DNA of 64,000 nucleotides, from contig JAVTVJ010000033.1 in NCBI GenBank assembly GCA_034509425.1, positions 7,533,925 through 7,597,924 of the forward strand, in the 5' to 3' direction. Both the position numbers and the translations under genes were made by a program. Positions 1 through 14,185 of the stretch are shown here, piece after piece. Every line of letters begins with the position of its first letter. Position 1 is the first letter of the stretch. The notes beneath the pieces were generated by a model. That model was given only the letters and a program-made list of their open reading frames with translations, made no database searches and was not told the origin of the DNA. Source of the stretch: Eopsaltria australis (Eukaryota > Chordata > Aves > Passeriformes > Petroicidae).

Positions 1-3000
1 AAGCATTCATATAGACAGTTTCCTTCAGAATGTGCTGCTCCTTAAAACATGTTGGAATGTTTTCAGTATTCACCCACATGCTCTCTTATTTTGAACAGTG
101 ATTTCTAGCTGCTTGCCAGTATACTTATCAGATATACTGACTGGAAACTCCACTGATGTCCTCAGAACCGTATTCATTATTATACACTATAAATGCATTT
201 CTTCATATTTGAACTCCTTAGAAAGGCTGTTGAAGATGACTTGTACTTACTAGTTGCTGCTAATGGCATGACATACAGTTCCTGCAAGGGTCAGCAGACT
301 GGGATCAAGCAAGCAGCACAACAGGTAAATGCTGAAGAAAGAATGGTCTCGTGCTGCTGAGCATGCTGCTGACTCACTCATGCAGCAAGGAACACTGCAC
401 TGCAAATCCCAGCTGACTCATGCAGCCCAACATGCAGCCAGTCGGCCCTCAGTAATACACACTCACTTTGAATGGAATCACCCTGAAATTGGAATAATGC
501 TGCAAATCTTGAACTTCAGAGCAACAAAGACCTCAAGATAATAGTTCAGGGTCAAGGAATTTCTTCTTTGTTTATTTTAAGGTAATAGTTCAAATGAGGG
601 AGTCTGCTCTGATTCAGTTATTTATCCCTGGGAGAAAAAGCACACACCTCACACCTGTCACACAGTTGAGGGACTGCTGGAAGGTCAATCCACGCTATGT
701 GCCAAGCAGTTGTCCACAAGAAAGGAGGGTGATGAAAGAAATAGTCCCAAAAGTCAAACAACAGCTATGAAATCAGATCCACAATTTTGTTTCCACACTT
801 GCTTCCCAACAATTAAATTTCTACATGTTGTAGGACATGTCCTACTTTATTTAGAAAAAAAACCAAGAACAGACACCAATCTCCCCAAACGAAACTACAG
901 ACTCCCTTGATAAAAATTAAATGAAGCATATTAGATTAATATACAGGTCAATGTGGGCTGAGAAAAAAAAAAGTCTTTAACATTCCCTCTTTTTCTCTTC
1001 TCCCTAAGATAGTCATTAAGTAACAGATGTTGCACTCATTTATCAGCAAGCGGAAACAAGTGACTGATGATTTTATCTGTCACTAGTTACCACAGAGGAG
1101 GACATTACAGGCGCTGTTTGGAGTATTTCCAATCTGATTTTGTGACATCATACTGCATTGTGCAGACTGCAGGCAACACTTAAACACCAGACTGTTGTTG
1201 AGGAATTACCAAGTCCTAGTACCACATTAGTTGGGTTCTGTATTAGATTCACAAAGCTTTTCAACATGTTTATTTAATCAACCTCTGACTCAAAAAGCCA
1301 GCATTAAACCTCTTTAGAACAAGAAGTAGAACTTCACATATGGGAGCAGTATTTTTAAAATATTATTTAAAAAACACTTCACATATTCTAAGATTAAAGT
1401 GAAGAAAAAGGGATCAAATAGAATCTGATACTTCTCAGGACTTTGAACATCAACCTCCTTGGACAGCAACCTTCAGAACATGTACATGAAAACAAACATT
1501 TTGTTTTTAGGCATCTTTTAACAGTCACTGTATTGACTACTTGAACACAGCTGGTTTATTATATATAAACTTCCCATATAAACTTTAATACAACTTCATG
1601 AATTGTAAATTGCAACACTCATAAATGTATAAATCATATGCTTTCCTAACATGAATTCTTATAAGCAATTGTTCTTCACTGCTAGTCAAATAAGATCATG
1701 CCTTCCTCATAAATGTCAATACTCAGAGTGACCTTGTGCAAATCATATCACCAGAAACTAACTCTCAACCAGACTTTTCAACTGCAGCATTACAGAGACA
1801 TGTCCAATTCTTTCAGCTTCATACCATTACAGTAAGAAAAATATATTCTCCCAGGGAAAGTTTTAGATGCAACTGTGATGTTCTGAAGCATCATAATCTT
1901 TTAAAATTTAGAAGACTCTGGATATTCCAACTTTTATGTTCATTACCACAAACCTTCTACCCTGGTGCAAAACTGGTTTGGCACAGTTTCTCAGGATGGT
2001 TTTCACTTACCTTTCTAATTTTACACCACCCACACCTGTTCCCAAGAAAACCTCATTCCTGATTTACAGAGATTTTCATTGTCACTTTTAATACTTATTA
2101 GCCAGTTGATGAGAAAAAAGTTATGGTAAAATAAAATCTGAAAAGAAAGGAGTACGGGCAAAACAGTGTTCTTTCTCTGGATGCTGAATATATGTAAATA
2201 ATCCCTACAGCCTTCAATTACAGGTTAATCTCATTTCTAACAGAAAATCTTTAATAATATTATCAGTAAATTAAAATCCTTCTTTAAACACCCTATTCCC
2301 AAGCAAATGTAATTTCACATTTAATTTACAGTCATTCATGTCCAGGGAAGAAGCAAGAACTTTTTGGTGGCTTATTTATCTTTACAATGTAACTTTAGAA
2401 ATTTGGCAATCCTTACTGTAGTAGGTGACACAGAGTAAGACTCTAGATATTTTGACTATTTTTCCTGGTCTTTCTAAATTATTTAAGCAGTCCTAGGTGC
2501 ATTCTAGTGGTATTATAAACGAAATTACAAACTTTCCATGCCCCGCTCTCTCCCTACCCCTCCCAGCTTCCCCCTCCCCCCCCAAATCTTCTTACTTTTG
2601 AAGTGTTCAACACTTCAGCTAAGATATCAATTTGTTCAGTTCAAAGACCTGTTCATCAGTGGCCAGATCTAGTTCTTTCTCATCTTAACAATTTTGAAAT
2701 TTACTAAGTAAAGTACATTTTCTAAAATCTAGCAGTATAGTGATTTTTGTTCTCAACTTCTTTAAATTGAAAAAAGTTTCTTCAGTTATCACTGTGTAAA
2801 TAAAGCCCAGTTCACCAGGCTGCAGTGGCAGAAGGTGGCCATGTGCTGTACAACTATATATGGCTGAAGAAAGATTCAAAAAAGATGATGGGCAAAGTAG
2901 GACACAACTGTGATGCTGTAACAGAAATACAATGTGATCATCCAGTGTTACAAACTTAAAGCCCCACTGCCATAACTGTGGTTGGATGTTGATCCTGGCT

Positions 3001-6000
3001 GACTGCTCCTTAAGAACAGCCAAAGGCAATGCTTCCACCTTTGCTGACAGAGATAAGGCATGTACCCTGCAGGTGGCACATAACCTTTTTCTTCCCCTAT
3101 ATGAAAGTATCACAGAAACAGCAAAAGAAAGCAATTCAAACCCTGAAGGTAATGCAAGTTTACAACAACCCTAGGAGTTAGAAAGAACAAAAACGACAGT
3201 CTTCCTTGCTTCTAAATTCTGTGTGAGGATATGCATTGACTCGATCAGTGGATACCGTTCAGGAACAAGTTTCTGAAGTTAATGCCACAAGCTTCTTTAT
3301 CCTATACATGTGGGACTGTACAAAAACTCCGGAAGAAATAACATCCTAGTTTCATTGTTCTTTAAAGTGGCTCTTAGACTCCAGTCAAAAGTAATAGTAA
3401 TCCTTGACAAAAACCTTGAGAAACATTTCTGAAATGTTTCAAAAGAAAACGGACAAGTAGAACACTTAAAATAAAATATTAGGTCAACAACTCAAACTTC
3501 TTAACTGGCAACTAACTGAGCCCATACAAACATAGCTTTCAGCATCTGTGTTGAGCACACCTTGCTAAAATGCAAGCATTTACACTTTACTTGGAAGTAA
3601 AAACACCATTAGGGTTTTCATACACTTACTTTTAGGAACTCAAACCCCTGGAGAACAAAGCTTACTTGTTAAAAAAAACACTGGATAAGAATAATTAAAG
3701 ATAAGTTTGTGACCTTTACAACTGTATCGGTCTTTTAATTATGTGACTGAGGTTTTTGAAGGTAAACAATTACGCTATACAAATGAAGTGTGTGTCATTT
3801 AAATAACTTCTGTAAAACAAACATTCCTAACTCTATTTTATTCCTGCAGGACATGCACAGGTAAACTCCACAGGTAATCTCCAAAAAAGCCATTGTTTGC
3901 AGGTGTTAAATCAGGAAAGTGATTTTAAAAAAGAAGATAAGCATTAAAAGTATAAGCATTGTTTTTCAAATCTATGCAAATCAGCCAAACCAAAAAAACT
4001 GTATTTTCCTTCAACTGGTTTTCAGATGTGTAATTATGTATATAAGACACTCTAGATACACTTTTTACATAATTAACAGTTTAACCTTCAGCGAAATTGG
4101 GTGTTAAGAAAAATTATGGAATTTCCAAACACATTAAAACCGCACTTCCAAATGGTGAGATACAGTGAAGCACATATATCAGTCTAGCTTTCTGACAACC
4201 CCTCCATGATTTATTTTGTCCTATGAAATCTAGATACCACAGATCACATGGGTTACATGACAATTAAAGGAATCCTAAAATAAAATATTTAGTTATGCAA
4301 AGAACCACCTACAAAACTGTGATCTGTATGTTGCAGAACAATGTATTTAGTACCGAGATGTTTAATGACTTGCAACTACATTGCTTTCAAAAGTATTACA
4401 CTTCATGACACAGATGTTAGTTTCCAAGATGCAAATATCAAATAGGAGATTTAGACATATCAGCTTTCAAATACAACAAGCTGCCTCCTGTTTAAATGCT
4501 GTATTTCCTGGATTTGGGACAATTTCACTTTTTATCATGATATTATGGCAGTGGGTCCTGATGTGTGCATAGTGGAGCCAAACAGACAACTGTTCTCAGA
4601 AGGGCTGCAATGAGTAGCCCATGCAGGGCTTCAGGAAGAAAGGAAAAGGTGACTCCACAAGTGCACTAAGAATTTGACAGAGTGAAGGGAAGTACATAGG
4701 CTCAAACATGATTAGAAGTGTAGAAAACACAAGAGCTTCCTTCACTCCTATTGCACACTGGACAACAATGCAAGAACTCACAGCATGATTCCAGTTTAAG
4801 TGGTTCACTGATCTAAGGAAACGAAATGGAAGTAGCCTGGAATACCTTTCACAGCTACCCATGCTCTACACAGATTCCTCTTGCTACTTTTCAGAACTGC
4901 ATGCATAAAATGAAACAGTAAATCAGGGATATCAAAACAGAGTGTCAAGATCATATCCTCAGACCAAACAAACTGTTCAAGACAGTATTTTTTTCAGTCA
5001 AAATCAAAGCTGTGTTTAACTGCCCCTTCCTTATTTATCTGCATTTCTCCTCTTTCCTCCTCCCATTTTTCAAATTTTAGGACTATCTTATTTATATATT
5101 CTTTGTTGTTCTTGTGGTTTATATAATTTCTTGCATATCTCCATGTTTCCAAGCATATTAATCTTTCCTTTTGATGAAATGATGCCTCTTGAATCTCCTG
5201 TATTCCAAATCCTTTCTTTGCACTGTCACTCAAATGTCACCTTATTTCTCTTTGCTCTCTTTTTCCTCTCTTCTACCCATTTCTACCAAAATAGCTAATT
5301 TTTTTTTTACCCATCAGTTGCTCATTCATACTTCACACAATGCCTTTTTCCGAAACCTTCAATAGCAATGTTATTAGAATATATTTATGAAGAGGTAGGG
5401 TCATTTAAATATTTATCATAGCAGAAGAATTTGGCACATTGTTCCTGACAATCCTTATATTTGGCCAAGGCAAATCTCACCCTGCTGATATACCACAAGG
5501 CACTTTCAATGGACAACATCTAAAAAGCACACACCTTATACTGCCAATAGAGTTTTATGTCAGAAAATGAATCCATTTCAGAACTGAATTACTCATGACT
5601 TTCTCCTTTAACCACAGAGATTGAAGCTTTAGGTCAGACAGCTGTTTCAGCAGTCAGCTGGAGATGAAGACTTCGACATCCACCTTTTGCAAAGCAATTC
5701 CACAGATGTAACTCATACAAACCTGTTCAAAAAAATTGAAGGCAGACCCCTCACTGACTTCAATAAGCACACATATATTGAAATGCTGTAAAAATTTGGT
5801 GTATGTAACCTTTCTTTTAGACAAAATCTACACATGAACAAGAAGACATCATACGTGACTTCAGGTAAAGAAACAATTCTCTACCTGCAAAAGATAATTT
5901 TGGATATGCTGAAGCAGGTCCATGAAGTAACAGCTAATCTTAAAGGGACATCAGTAAGAAAATGCTATTTGGTAGCATCTTTGCAAAAAACATTTTTGCA

Positions 6001-9000
6001 TCAGGAACTAGAATTTAGGAATTAAAAGGCAAGTCCCATGTCAAAGCAAGCAGAGACAGAAGCTACAACATAAGCTAACCATTATATTTTTAATGGAGGC
6101 AAAGAGATAATGGCTTGTCCTATTTAATGGAAAGCAGAATATTTTATCTGAGCAAGTTGCAAATAACATAAAACCTGTGCTCCTAAAAACAACTTATAAG
6201 ATAATAAGTTTATAAGTGACATACACATTAAAAATATATATTTAGAAGACGTGGAGCCACTGTTTAAGAGGCACCTAGGTATCTAATTGATATATATGTA
6301 TGTGTAAGATGTTTTGAAACACTGAACTCATTATTTTTTCCAATTTCCAATCAATATGTTGAAAAATACTACATTATTGAGCATTTGACTCTTAGATATT
6401 TTAAAAATTTCATTAAACAAGCAATACTATTTTAAAAACTTGTTAAAATGCCGTTTCATGTATTCGAATGAAACTCAGTTGGCGTCCAAATTCACTTTGA
6501 CACACATATCAGCTGTCTAGTAAAGGAATTTATACTTTTGATATGCATTTTGAAAACACTCATTGAATCAATGATGGAATGGAAAATAACTTTTCAATTA
6601 TTAAGCAGACATAAATGATAAATTTAAAAATTACACTTCTGGATGTAATTTTAAAGTTTGACTAAAATTGAGTACTCAATTTCATTAAATCACTACACTG
6701 CAGGAAACAGCAAAGCAAAGGCCACATTAGCAATCAGCTCTAACAGTCACATTAATTCCAACTTACATCTGAAAAACTCTAAAATAGGGAAAGAAATAGA
6801 AAAGGTAGCCAGCATAGAGCATTGAGTGTGAGCACAGCTTTTCGTACATGCAGAAGTTGACTGCTTCCAGCACACAGTAATGTTGCCCTCCAGTGTTCAA
6901 CACTTTCTTTTAGGAATCACTCCTAATTAATATCTCCATCAGTCTCCTTAGACATGCTCAATTATAACATCACTGAAGCAGAGAACAAAATACAAGCCTC
7001 AGGCCAGGTATTCAGTGCAGAACAGACAAACAATTAAAGACAAGGATTTAAAACTCTTTGTTATTGTTTAAAAACTGAGTGTTTTTTCCCCATAAAACTA
7101 CCATAAGAATACACTGCGTATCCTACTTCTTTTAGACTCTTGGTACTCAGAAGTTATTTTATAAAGCTTTGCAAGTTACAGCTTTGACAACACTTAACTG
7201 TACAAATCCATTACTCATGCTCAAAAGCCATTACTCAGATTCACACATAACAAATGGCAGTTTTTTAAAAGATGCAAGAACAGATTATTACCTATATGTT
7301 TTTAAAAGCATTCTGACTTCTAAGGATAATGTAATAAATGAAACAGAATTCCAATTGATAGAGTCTTCAAACTCTGAGGAACGATTTCACTCTTAGTAAC
7401 TCTAAGCTTGAAACCTTATGAAAATAAGAGAACAAGATTAGTTTTTGCCTAAACAGAATTATTTTGCAATAAAACCTGTATTATTTAAGCAAAGATAAAA
7501 AAACAACCAACCAAGAAAAATCCCCCCCACTCAAAAATTACTGCATCTGAATTACAAAATCAACCAAGAATAAATCCACTGATTTTAACTAGGCAGCTGT
7601 CCTGTAACAAGGAAGAGTACCCAGAAGACAGATGCACAATGCAAAAATATGCACAATGCCTAAAAAGGTAAAATAACGAACTTGACATTTCACTGATTTT
7701 ATTCTAAACAGTCTGAAATCATACATATTAATAGCTTTTCTATTAGAAAATTAAAGGTATGTTTTATATAAGGAATAAAAAAATTGCTCAGCTAAACCAG
7801 TATAATTTACATAATCAATCAAAAATAGACTATAATAGAAAAGTCTGAGTTTAAAAAATCCAAAACTGTTGTAAAGCTCTAAGAAGAAAAAGTAGTTCAA
7901 ATCCCAGATTTGATTTGAATATGTCAGTACCACTAACTATACCACAGGAAGAGAGGCTATGTTGACTATGCAACAATGGATCTCAGATTAACTGAAAATT
8001 AATCACTAGCTGATTAGGAAAATATGTGCATCGACAAATTTGAGAGATCTAATTTGGTTCCTAAATAAATGACTAATCTCTTGCGACAAGGGAAATAGAA
8101 AAATAAGCTTTTCTAAGGTCAACTGAAAAAGAGATTCTAACTCAGGCAATTTCCCATCTCTGTAAGAGTCCTCCATCTCTTCCCTTCTTTGAAAGTCTAT
8201 AAAGTACATCTATAGAGATTACAGCCTCAGATGTGGTACCTATTACATACTCTAATCGTCACCAACTCTCCAACTTCATTTTATCCTCCCTCGACGACAC
8301 ATTCACAAGTTATCAGAGTCTCAGTAAAAGGTCTATCAGAGAATCCGTGATGTGGTGCTTGATACGCTTCATACTACACAATCTCATAATCTGGTAACAG
8401 GTGTATGACTCAGCTCCAGGAAAATATGAGCTACTCCACAGTATTTTTAATTACTCATTCCACAGCCCTTCAGCAGAGTGCTTTGATCACAGGACAAGTG
8501 ACTCCATCTTCCCTTTTACATGATAGGAGTTTTGTTTTTTACTTTGCTTCATTTAGGTTTAGCTGAAACATGGAAAACTATGGTATTTCCCCATTCTGTC
8601 ACATGCTGCAATCTAAATACATCTTAATTGGTGACATCATTGTGAGCATTGACAAGTTAATACCTATGTTAACACACTGCTTAGTAGCAGGATTAGTCTG
8701 AAAGTGCGAAAAATACAGTAAATTTTCAAAATTATTCATAAAAGCAGGTTAGGCTATTACAAACAATTAAACCAACAAGACTGAGAAAAGTGCCCCAAAT
8801 GGGGAGAAGCTAAACTAGTGAAGAGTTACACAATCATCTGACCAGATCTACGTGCAAACTAAAGGCACTGAAGAATGGCCACATTTTGTCTACGCTCAAG
8901 GTTGAACCATTAAAATCTGACAATCTGACATACCTAGGCAAAAATAGCCATCTCTCTTCATCAGGGTAAATTACTTGGCACCAAAAAAAAGAAAAAAATA

Positions 9001-9534
9001 TATATATAAATAAATAAATCAGCAAATTAAGGAGCTGCTATGAGAAATACTAAATATTTAACGAACACCAATCTTCTTTTGAGTTCTCCTGCCTGGAACC
9101 AAGGGAATATGAAAAAATAGTAACACCTTGAGATGTTTAAAAAGACCAGACACAACACTAGTAGCTTTGTGCTTCCAAGTGTCTTTACAACACAGTCATA
9201 GAGAAGAACAGACAATCTGATAATTAAAGTATTTTAACATTTTAGAATAAAAAAATAAGCCTATTGTGAAGTGCTAATTGAGTATACAGATCCTTATGCC
9301 CTGTACAAAGCCAAGAAAGGAGTTTTATCTTACTTTCTAATAATGATCCCTATACAAACATCAGGAAAAGAATTCCACTTAAATGAAAACTTCTGATAAA
9401 TTACCAAAGTTCAGTATCATGTGATAAACAATGTTATGGTAACAAAGTTACAGGTAGCTAAATCCACCCAAAAGAATTAATGTAGTACCACTACTAGATT
9501 CTGGGGATGTCACTGTAGCAACAATCTCAGCTAC
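1..9534. other. Intronic sequence, no gene recognised
   Basis: AT-rich sequence with no convincing coding exon, RNA gene or recognisable CR1/LTR copy. It contains a pyrimidine-rich patch with an 8-base C run near 2,560-2,582 and a short AT-rich simple repeat at 8,996-9,019. Open frames here are short, lack domains and have no supporting signals. Confidence 0.7.
370..420. promoter_or_regulatory. Two TGACTCA (AP-1-type) motifs
   Basis: TGACTCA occurs at 370-376 and 414-420, 44 bases apart, each preceded by GC and followed shortly by ATGCAGC. Motif matches only; function is not shown. Confidence 0.35.
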
Positions 9535-9631
9535 CTGTAAGCAACCAATGTAATCTACATCAGGCTTGTGCAAGTCTTCCAATTTAATTTTAGCAACGGC
9601 CTTTGCAAATTTCCGCAGTATTCTCTTTCCC
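9535..9631 (-). other. Exon-like open segment in NBEA intron 1 (candidate cryptic exon)
   Basis: Unrecognised. On the minus strand a pyrimidine-rich tract ending TTCATTTCTTCAG precedes 97 bases that are followed by GTAGCTGAG, giving plausible acceptor and donor sites. One leftover base plus 32 open codons encode a lysine-rich peptide beginning GKRILRKFAKAVAK and ending DYIGCLQ. I cannot match this to neurobeachin or any other family. Placed directly after NBEA exon 1 (phase 0) it would shift frame and hit a stop (TGC TAA) within its first 14 codons, so it would act as a poison exon or belong to another transcript. It may be chance or part of an old processed sequence. Confidence 0.25.
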
Positions 9632-10894
9632 CTGAAGAAATGAACAGTCACAAAATTTAGTTCTAGTAAAGCATTATCCCTCGCATCCCTACATCATTAC
9701 TGCAATCATTTGTGACAAAGAGATCTATCCAGTGTCAGGAGGGCTGCAAGGACCAGTAAAGCAGAAGGAGAAAGTAAACCAAACAGATAAGGATTTGTTC
9801 CATATATCATACACTTAAGCAGGAAGCGGGGGTGGGGGAATCACAACACACAGGACCAAACAGTATGTTTTCAAAACTAGGGGATTTAAAACTCAGGGAT
9901 TATGACTTCAATCTGTTCCAGAAAGCTCATGAATAAGAAACCCAAACAGTAGTTAAGACTGAAAGGTACAGTTTTAGAAAACACTTTTCACTCCAGAACT
10001 GAAATGCTGGATGTAAAACATTTTTCAATTCACCACTTCTACAGTTTTTTTGTTTATATACGGAGTAGTCTACTAGAAGAACTAAGTAAATCAGGACTCC
10101 TTGGCTAGAAGAAGGCAACTGAGGAAAAGAAAGTGAGAAACCCTTAAATAATGGGTAATACGGTCAAAAAATCAGTAGCTCTTGAAACATAAACGCTAAG
10201 GCAAATCACATTAAAGGAGAAGGTTAAGTTTTAAAAGAGCTACATAAGCACATTTGTAATTCCTTCCCACTGAAAACATGCTAAACACATTTTATACAGA
10301 CTAAAACATATTTTATATATGTTCTAAAGCAGCAAAAAGTTTCACTGAAGGAAGGAAGAAGAAACATCAACCAATGCCTGTACAAAAAGTCTCAGAGTCA
10401 TGTTTTGCTAGTGGCTACAGCAGCAACAGAAAAGGTCTTCATTACAAGCTCTCCCTGCTCTTTAACTCTTAGCAATGCACCCACTCTTGAAAAATAGTGC
10501 AGTGGGCTAGATAGTGCTTTAGTGCAATTTGGCATAAACAATGAGTTCTAAGCCAGTATTTTTTAATGAAAAAAACAGTATTGTCCTGTAAATGGAGACG
10601 CTCACAGTCTCAAAATAACAAAATAAGATCTGCAGTGAAAAGAGGCACTCTGATGAGGAACTAACAGCTGTACTGACAGACTTGGGCTACTTAGTTTTCC
10701 AGAGCACACACAAGTTTCATTTGCTAAAGGTAGCATCTACTTCCTACCATTTATTTTCCTGTAGCAGACTCTAATGCATGGGTTTAAATGCATAGCAAAG
10801 CACACGCACACAAACAGAACCTTCCTTCAGACAAGTGTCTCAGTCAGTACGTCCTGAAGAAGACTACAGAAGACCACACGCATGAAGCTACATG
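9632..10894. other. Intronic sequence, nothing recognised
   Basis: Unique-looking AT-rich intron between the exon-like segment and the first CR1 copy. There is a short purine/G-rich patch near 9,827-9,839. No gene or repeat identified. Confidence 0.65.
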
Positions 10895-11147
10895 TGTGTG
10901 ATGAGAGGCAACAGACAAAAAAACTGAAACACACGGAGCTCTACCTGAACATAAGAACTTCTTTACTGTTAGGGTGGCAGAGCACTCGAACAGGCTGCAC
11001 AGAGAGGTCATGGAGTCTCCTTCCCTGGAGGTATTCAAAAGCCATCTGGACACAATTCTGAGTAACATGCACCAGGGGACCCTGTCAGAGCTGGGGACCT
11101 GGATGAGATGACCTCCAGTGGCTTCTTCCAACATTAACCACTGATAT
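10895..11147 (+). mobile_element. CR1 LINE 3' fragment
   Basis: Matches the CR1 3' region in sense orientation. It has the stretch equivalent to 'aggggcaacgggcacaaactg', then 'cttctttactgttagggtgg', 'aggctgcacagagaggtcat' and 'agatgacctccagtggcttc'. It stops just short of the usual octamer tail, 7 bases before the LTR at 11,155. Opposite in orientation to NBEA. Confidence 0.88.
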
Positions 11148-11154
11148 AAAATGA

Positions 11155-11625
11155 TGTGTTCGGTCTGGCTGAGAGGAAGTTAATTTTTCCCTTAGCAGCC
11201 CTCACAATGCTGCACTCTGTAGCTACAAAGGTGCTGATAGTAAGTGTTTTGGCTACTGCTGGGCAGAGCTGGCACAGCATCAAGGTTGCCTCTCCAACAT
11301 TGTCCCCTCTCATCATTGTCCCTATGTCCCCAATGGCCAGTGGGCTTGGGGGTAGGCAAGATCTTGGGAGGGAACACAGTCAGGGCAGCTGATCCAAACT
11401 GTCCAAAGGGATATTCCATACCACATGACAACAGTTCTGCACTAAAAGCTATGCCATTTTTTATAATGATGTTGGCCTTCCAGAGCCGCTGCTACATGTG
11501 CTGCTTCCCAGGAAGCGGAAGGACATTGCCTGGTGATGGGAAGTTGAGAATAAATTTTCTGTTTTCTTTTCCTTCCACATGTAGCCCCTTTGCTTTATTA
11601 AACTGCCTTCATATCACAATGTGAA
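11155..11625 (+). mobile_element. Endogenous retrovirus LTR fragment (solo)
   Basis: Begins with TG at 11,155 and resembles an avian ERV LTR that opens TGT..CTGGCTG. It includes 'tggcacagcatcaagg' and 'ccaaagggatattccatacc', and near the end 'ctttattaaactg', the usual U3/R-like end. It shares blocks in the same order with the fragment at 56,288, including an exact 13-bp cacagcatcaagg (11,273-11,285). No viral genes adjoin it; internal deletions are likely. Confidence 0.75.
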
Positions 11626-13539
11626 CTTGGAGTGCACAAATTATATTTTAGATTACTAAAATAAAAGATGCACTCCAGGAGTAGTCACAAAAAACCAACC
11701 TGAGGAACTCCAGCTCTCCAACAATAAAATGTTTTGGTTGCTAACAAACAGGACCAGGCTTAAATTAACCTGAAGTAACTTCCTCTAAAATGCAGATCAT
11801 GTGGACACTTGTGGTGCTCTTCTGAGTCCCTAGTACCAGCATTGATAGCTATTGTGGGGCCTTTTCTCTTTCTGATAGAGGTTATCTGAAAAACAAGACA
11901 ACTCTGTCCAAAAGAAGCAATCAAAGCCTAGCCAGAGCTAAGTATCAACAAAGACTTGTAGGATCCTGACATATCCAGCATTATTCCACTAATACCATCA
12001 AATCACTGGGTTTCGAATAGCTCATCTGCATTAGCCAAAGCACTAAGTTAATTCAGTAGAATTAAAAAAAAAAAAAATTAACATTAAAATTAATTCATCA
12101 AAATATCTTGGATCTTGTCATGCTGGAGGTTTCATAGAAGGAAATCTGAATTTCTCTACCCAACACCCCTATACTAAGATATTCAAAAGAGCAATTTTTT
12201 GTAAGTCTTAATTATTTATAAATGTGTAGGGCACAAACAAGAGCTTGTTCCAAGTGAAATAGCAATCCTTGTGCAGTATCTTATGCTTCCACTGGAAGTA
12301 TTTTTCAGAATGCATGCAACAAGTTATTGTAAAACTGCTCTCTCAAAAAAGCATTGTTATCAGGCATTTTTTGACTACACACAGCTTGACAGAAATTATA
12401 AAAAACCTCCAGGTAGCAACCTCTTGATGTCCAATATGGAAAATTTTACAACTTTAAACAAAATCCATTTTCATTGTTTGTATGAAGTCTTTACATAACA
12501 GAACACAATTTTTACATCTTCTAAACAAATATAGCTGCATCTTTAAAAATACACAGTAATTTCAACACCTTGCTTTGTCCCAGCAAGAAGGTAGGTTCCT
12601 CGGATCCAGAATACAGATGAATACCTCTGGCAGGCAGTGAACAAAACAGAAATAAATTAAACTCATCTGGGGAGAAATTCAGTCATGACCCTCACTGTGA
12701 ATGAGTGATCTGATCTTCCATTCTTACTGGAGAAAAAGCCAGCGTAACAGTAGTCTACCATTAAAGGTAGGAATTCCACTGGAAACAGTAGTTCTCTGAA
12801 AAGGAGAAACAAAAAATGGATTGCCAACAATCTACTGACTGTAAAGTTCAGATCCCATGGAGCTACAAGCTACTTGAAAATGTAAGCAACTTACTATCGG
12901 GGTATGGAAGGAGTGTGGAGAAAGAGAGAACACAGCAGATCAAGGAAGAGCTCATGTTGGAAATCTTCACCACAGCCAACCTTAATGCAGTTCACGGCCT
13001 GAGAAGCATCTCAATCTGATGACAACCTTCCTCCATGAGCACAACTCATGCTTGAATCTGGAACCCATGCAGCCCTTCCTAAATTCTGAGCAAGTTTAGG
13101 AAAGAAAGGTACCTAGCACATAAACTCAATTTCACTAAAAAATATGAGGCTCAGATGAGATATACCCCCTTCATCTTCTGACTGAGCAGGTATTTCAGAA
13201 ACACAACAGATTCACAAAACCCAGCTAATAAATGAATAACTGAAACAACAGTAACACACTTCCCCACACAGTCCTACACAGGGTCACAAGCGCTCCTCCA
13301 CTACCTTCTTCAACTACATTTAAATCTCACTCACCAAGGAATTGGAAAAAATACAACAGAGATCACTGACTAAGGACCTTGAGTAGACTGACTGCATGCT
13401 CCACTTGAGCCCTCAACAAAAAGATGATCCCAGAGAAACAGATTCTCAAGAAGGACATGAAGGACAGATTGCAGCTTCTATTTATATCCTCTAAGCAAAT
13501 TAACTACCCTTTTCTCATCTGCCAGAGAATGCTCACACA
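11626..13539. other. Intronic sequence, nothing recognised
   Basis: AT-rich, with an A run at about 12,064-12,077. No gene, RNA or repeat family identified. Confidence 0.65.
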
Positions 13540-14185
13540 AACATGGCATGGTCTGGATTGGCAGATACCTTAGAAGATGATCAAGTTCAATCTCTGTGTG
13601 CCATAAGCAGGGACATCTCCCGCTAGACCAGGCTGCTCAAAGGCCCACCCAACCTGTCCTGGAACTCTTCCAGTGACGGGGCATCACTGGGCAACCTCAG
13701 TGCCTCATTAGCATCACAATAAAGACTTTCTGCATAATATCTAATTAAATCATTGCCCCTTGTCCTACCACTATATGCCCTTATAAGAAGTCTCTTTCCA
13801 GCTCTCTTGTAAGCCCTGTTCAGCATCAGGAAGGCTGCAGTAAGATCTCCCTGGAGCTTTCTCTTCTCTTGACTGAACAACCCCAGTTCTCTCAGCCTGC
13901 CCTCACAGTATTGGTGCTCCAGCCTCCGATCGTCTTCATGTCTCTCCTGTGGTCTTGTTCCAACAGGCTGCCAACCTCCTTATGCAGGAGGCCCCAGTAT
14001 TTCAGGAGGGGTCTCAGGAGAGTAAAGGGGGAGAATCACCTCTTTTGACCTGCTGGCCATACTCCTTGTAATGTAACCCAGGTTATGGTTGTTATGACTG
14101 CAAGAGCACTTTGCTGGGTCATATGGATTTTTTTGTCCAACACTCCCAAACTCTCTTCCTCCTTTAAAGGCCTATCACAAATCAA
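13540..14185 (-). mobile_element. CR1 LINE fragment
   Basis: Antisense CR1 running from the 3' end ('gaagatgatcaagttcaat', 'agaccaggctgctcaaaggc') to the end of the reverse-transcriptase region ('cagcctgccctcacagtatt', 'tttgacctgctggccatact', 'cactttgctgggtcatat'). Diverged and without an intact frame. Same orientation as NBEA. Confidence 0.9.

Noticed and set aside
2685..3134. A 149-codon minus-strand frame
   Set aside because: No domain or recognised similarity and no clear splice or promoter context; consistent with chance.
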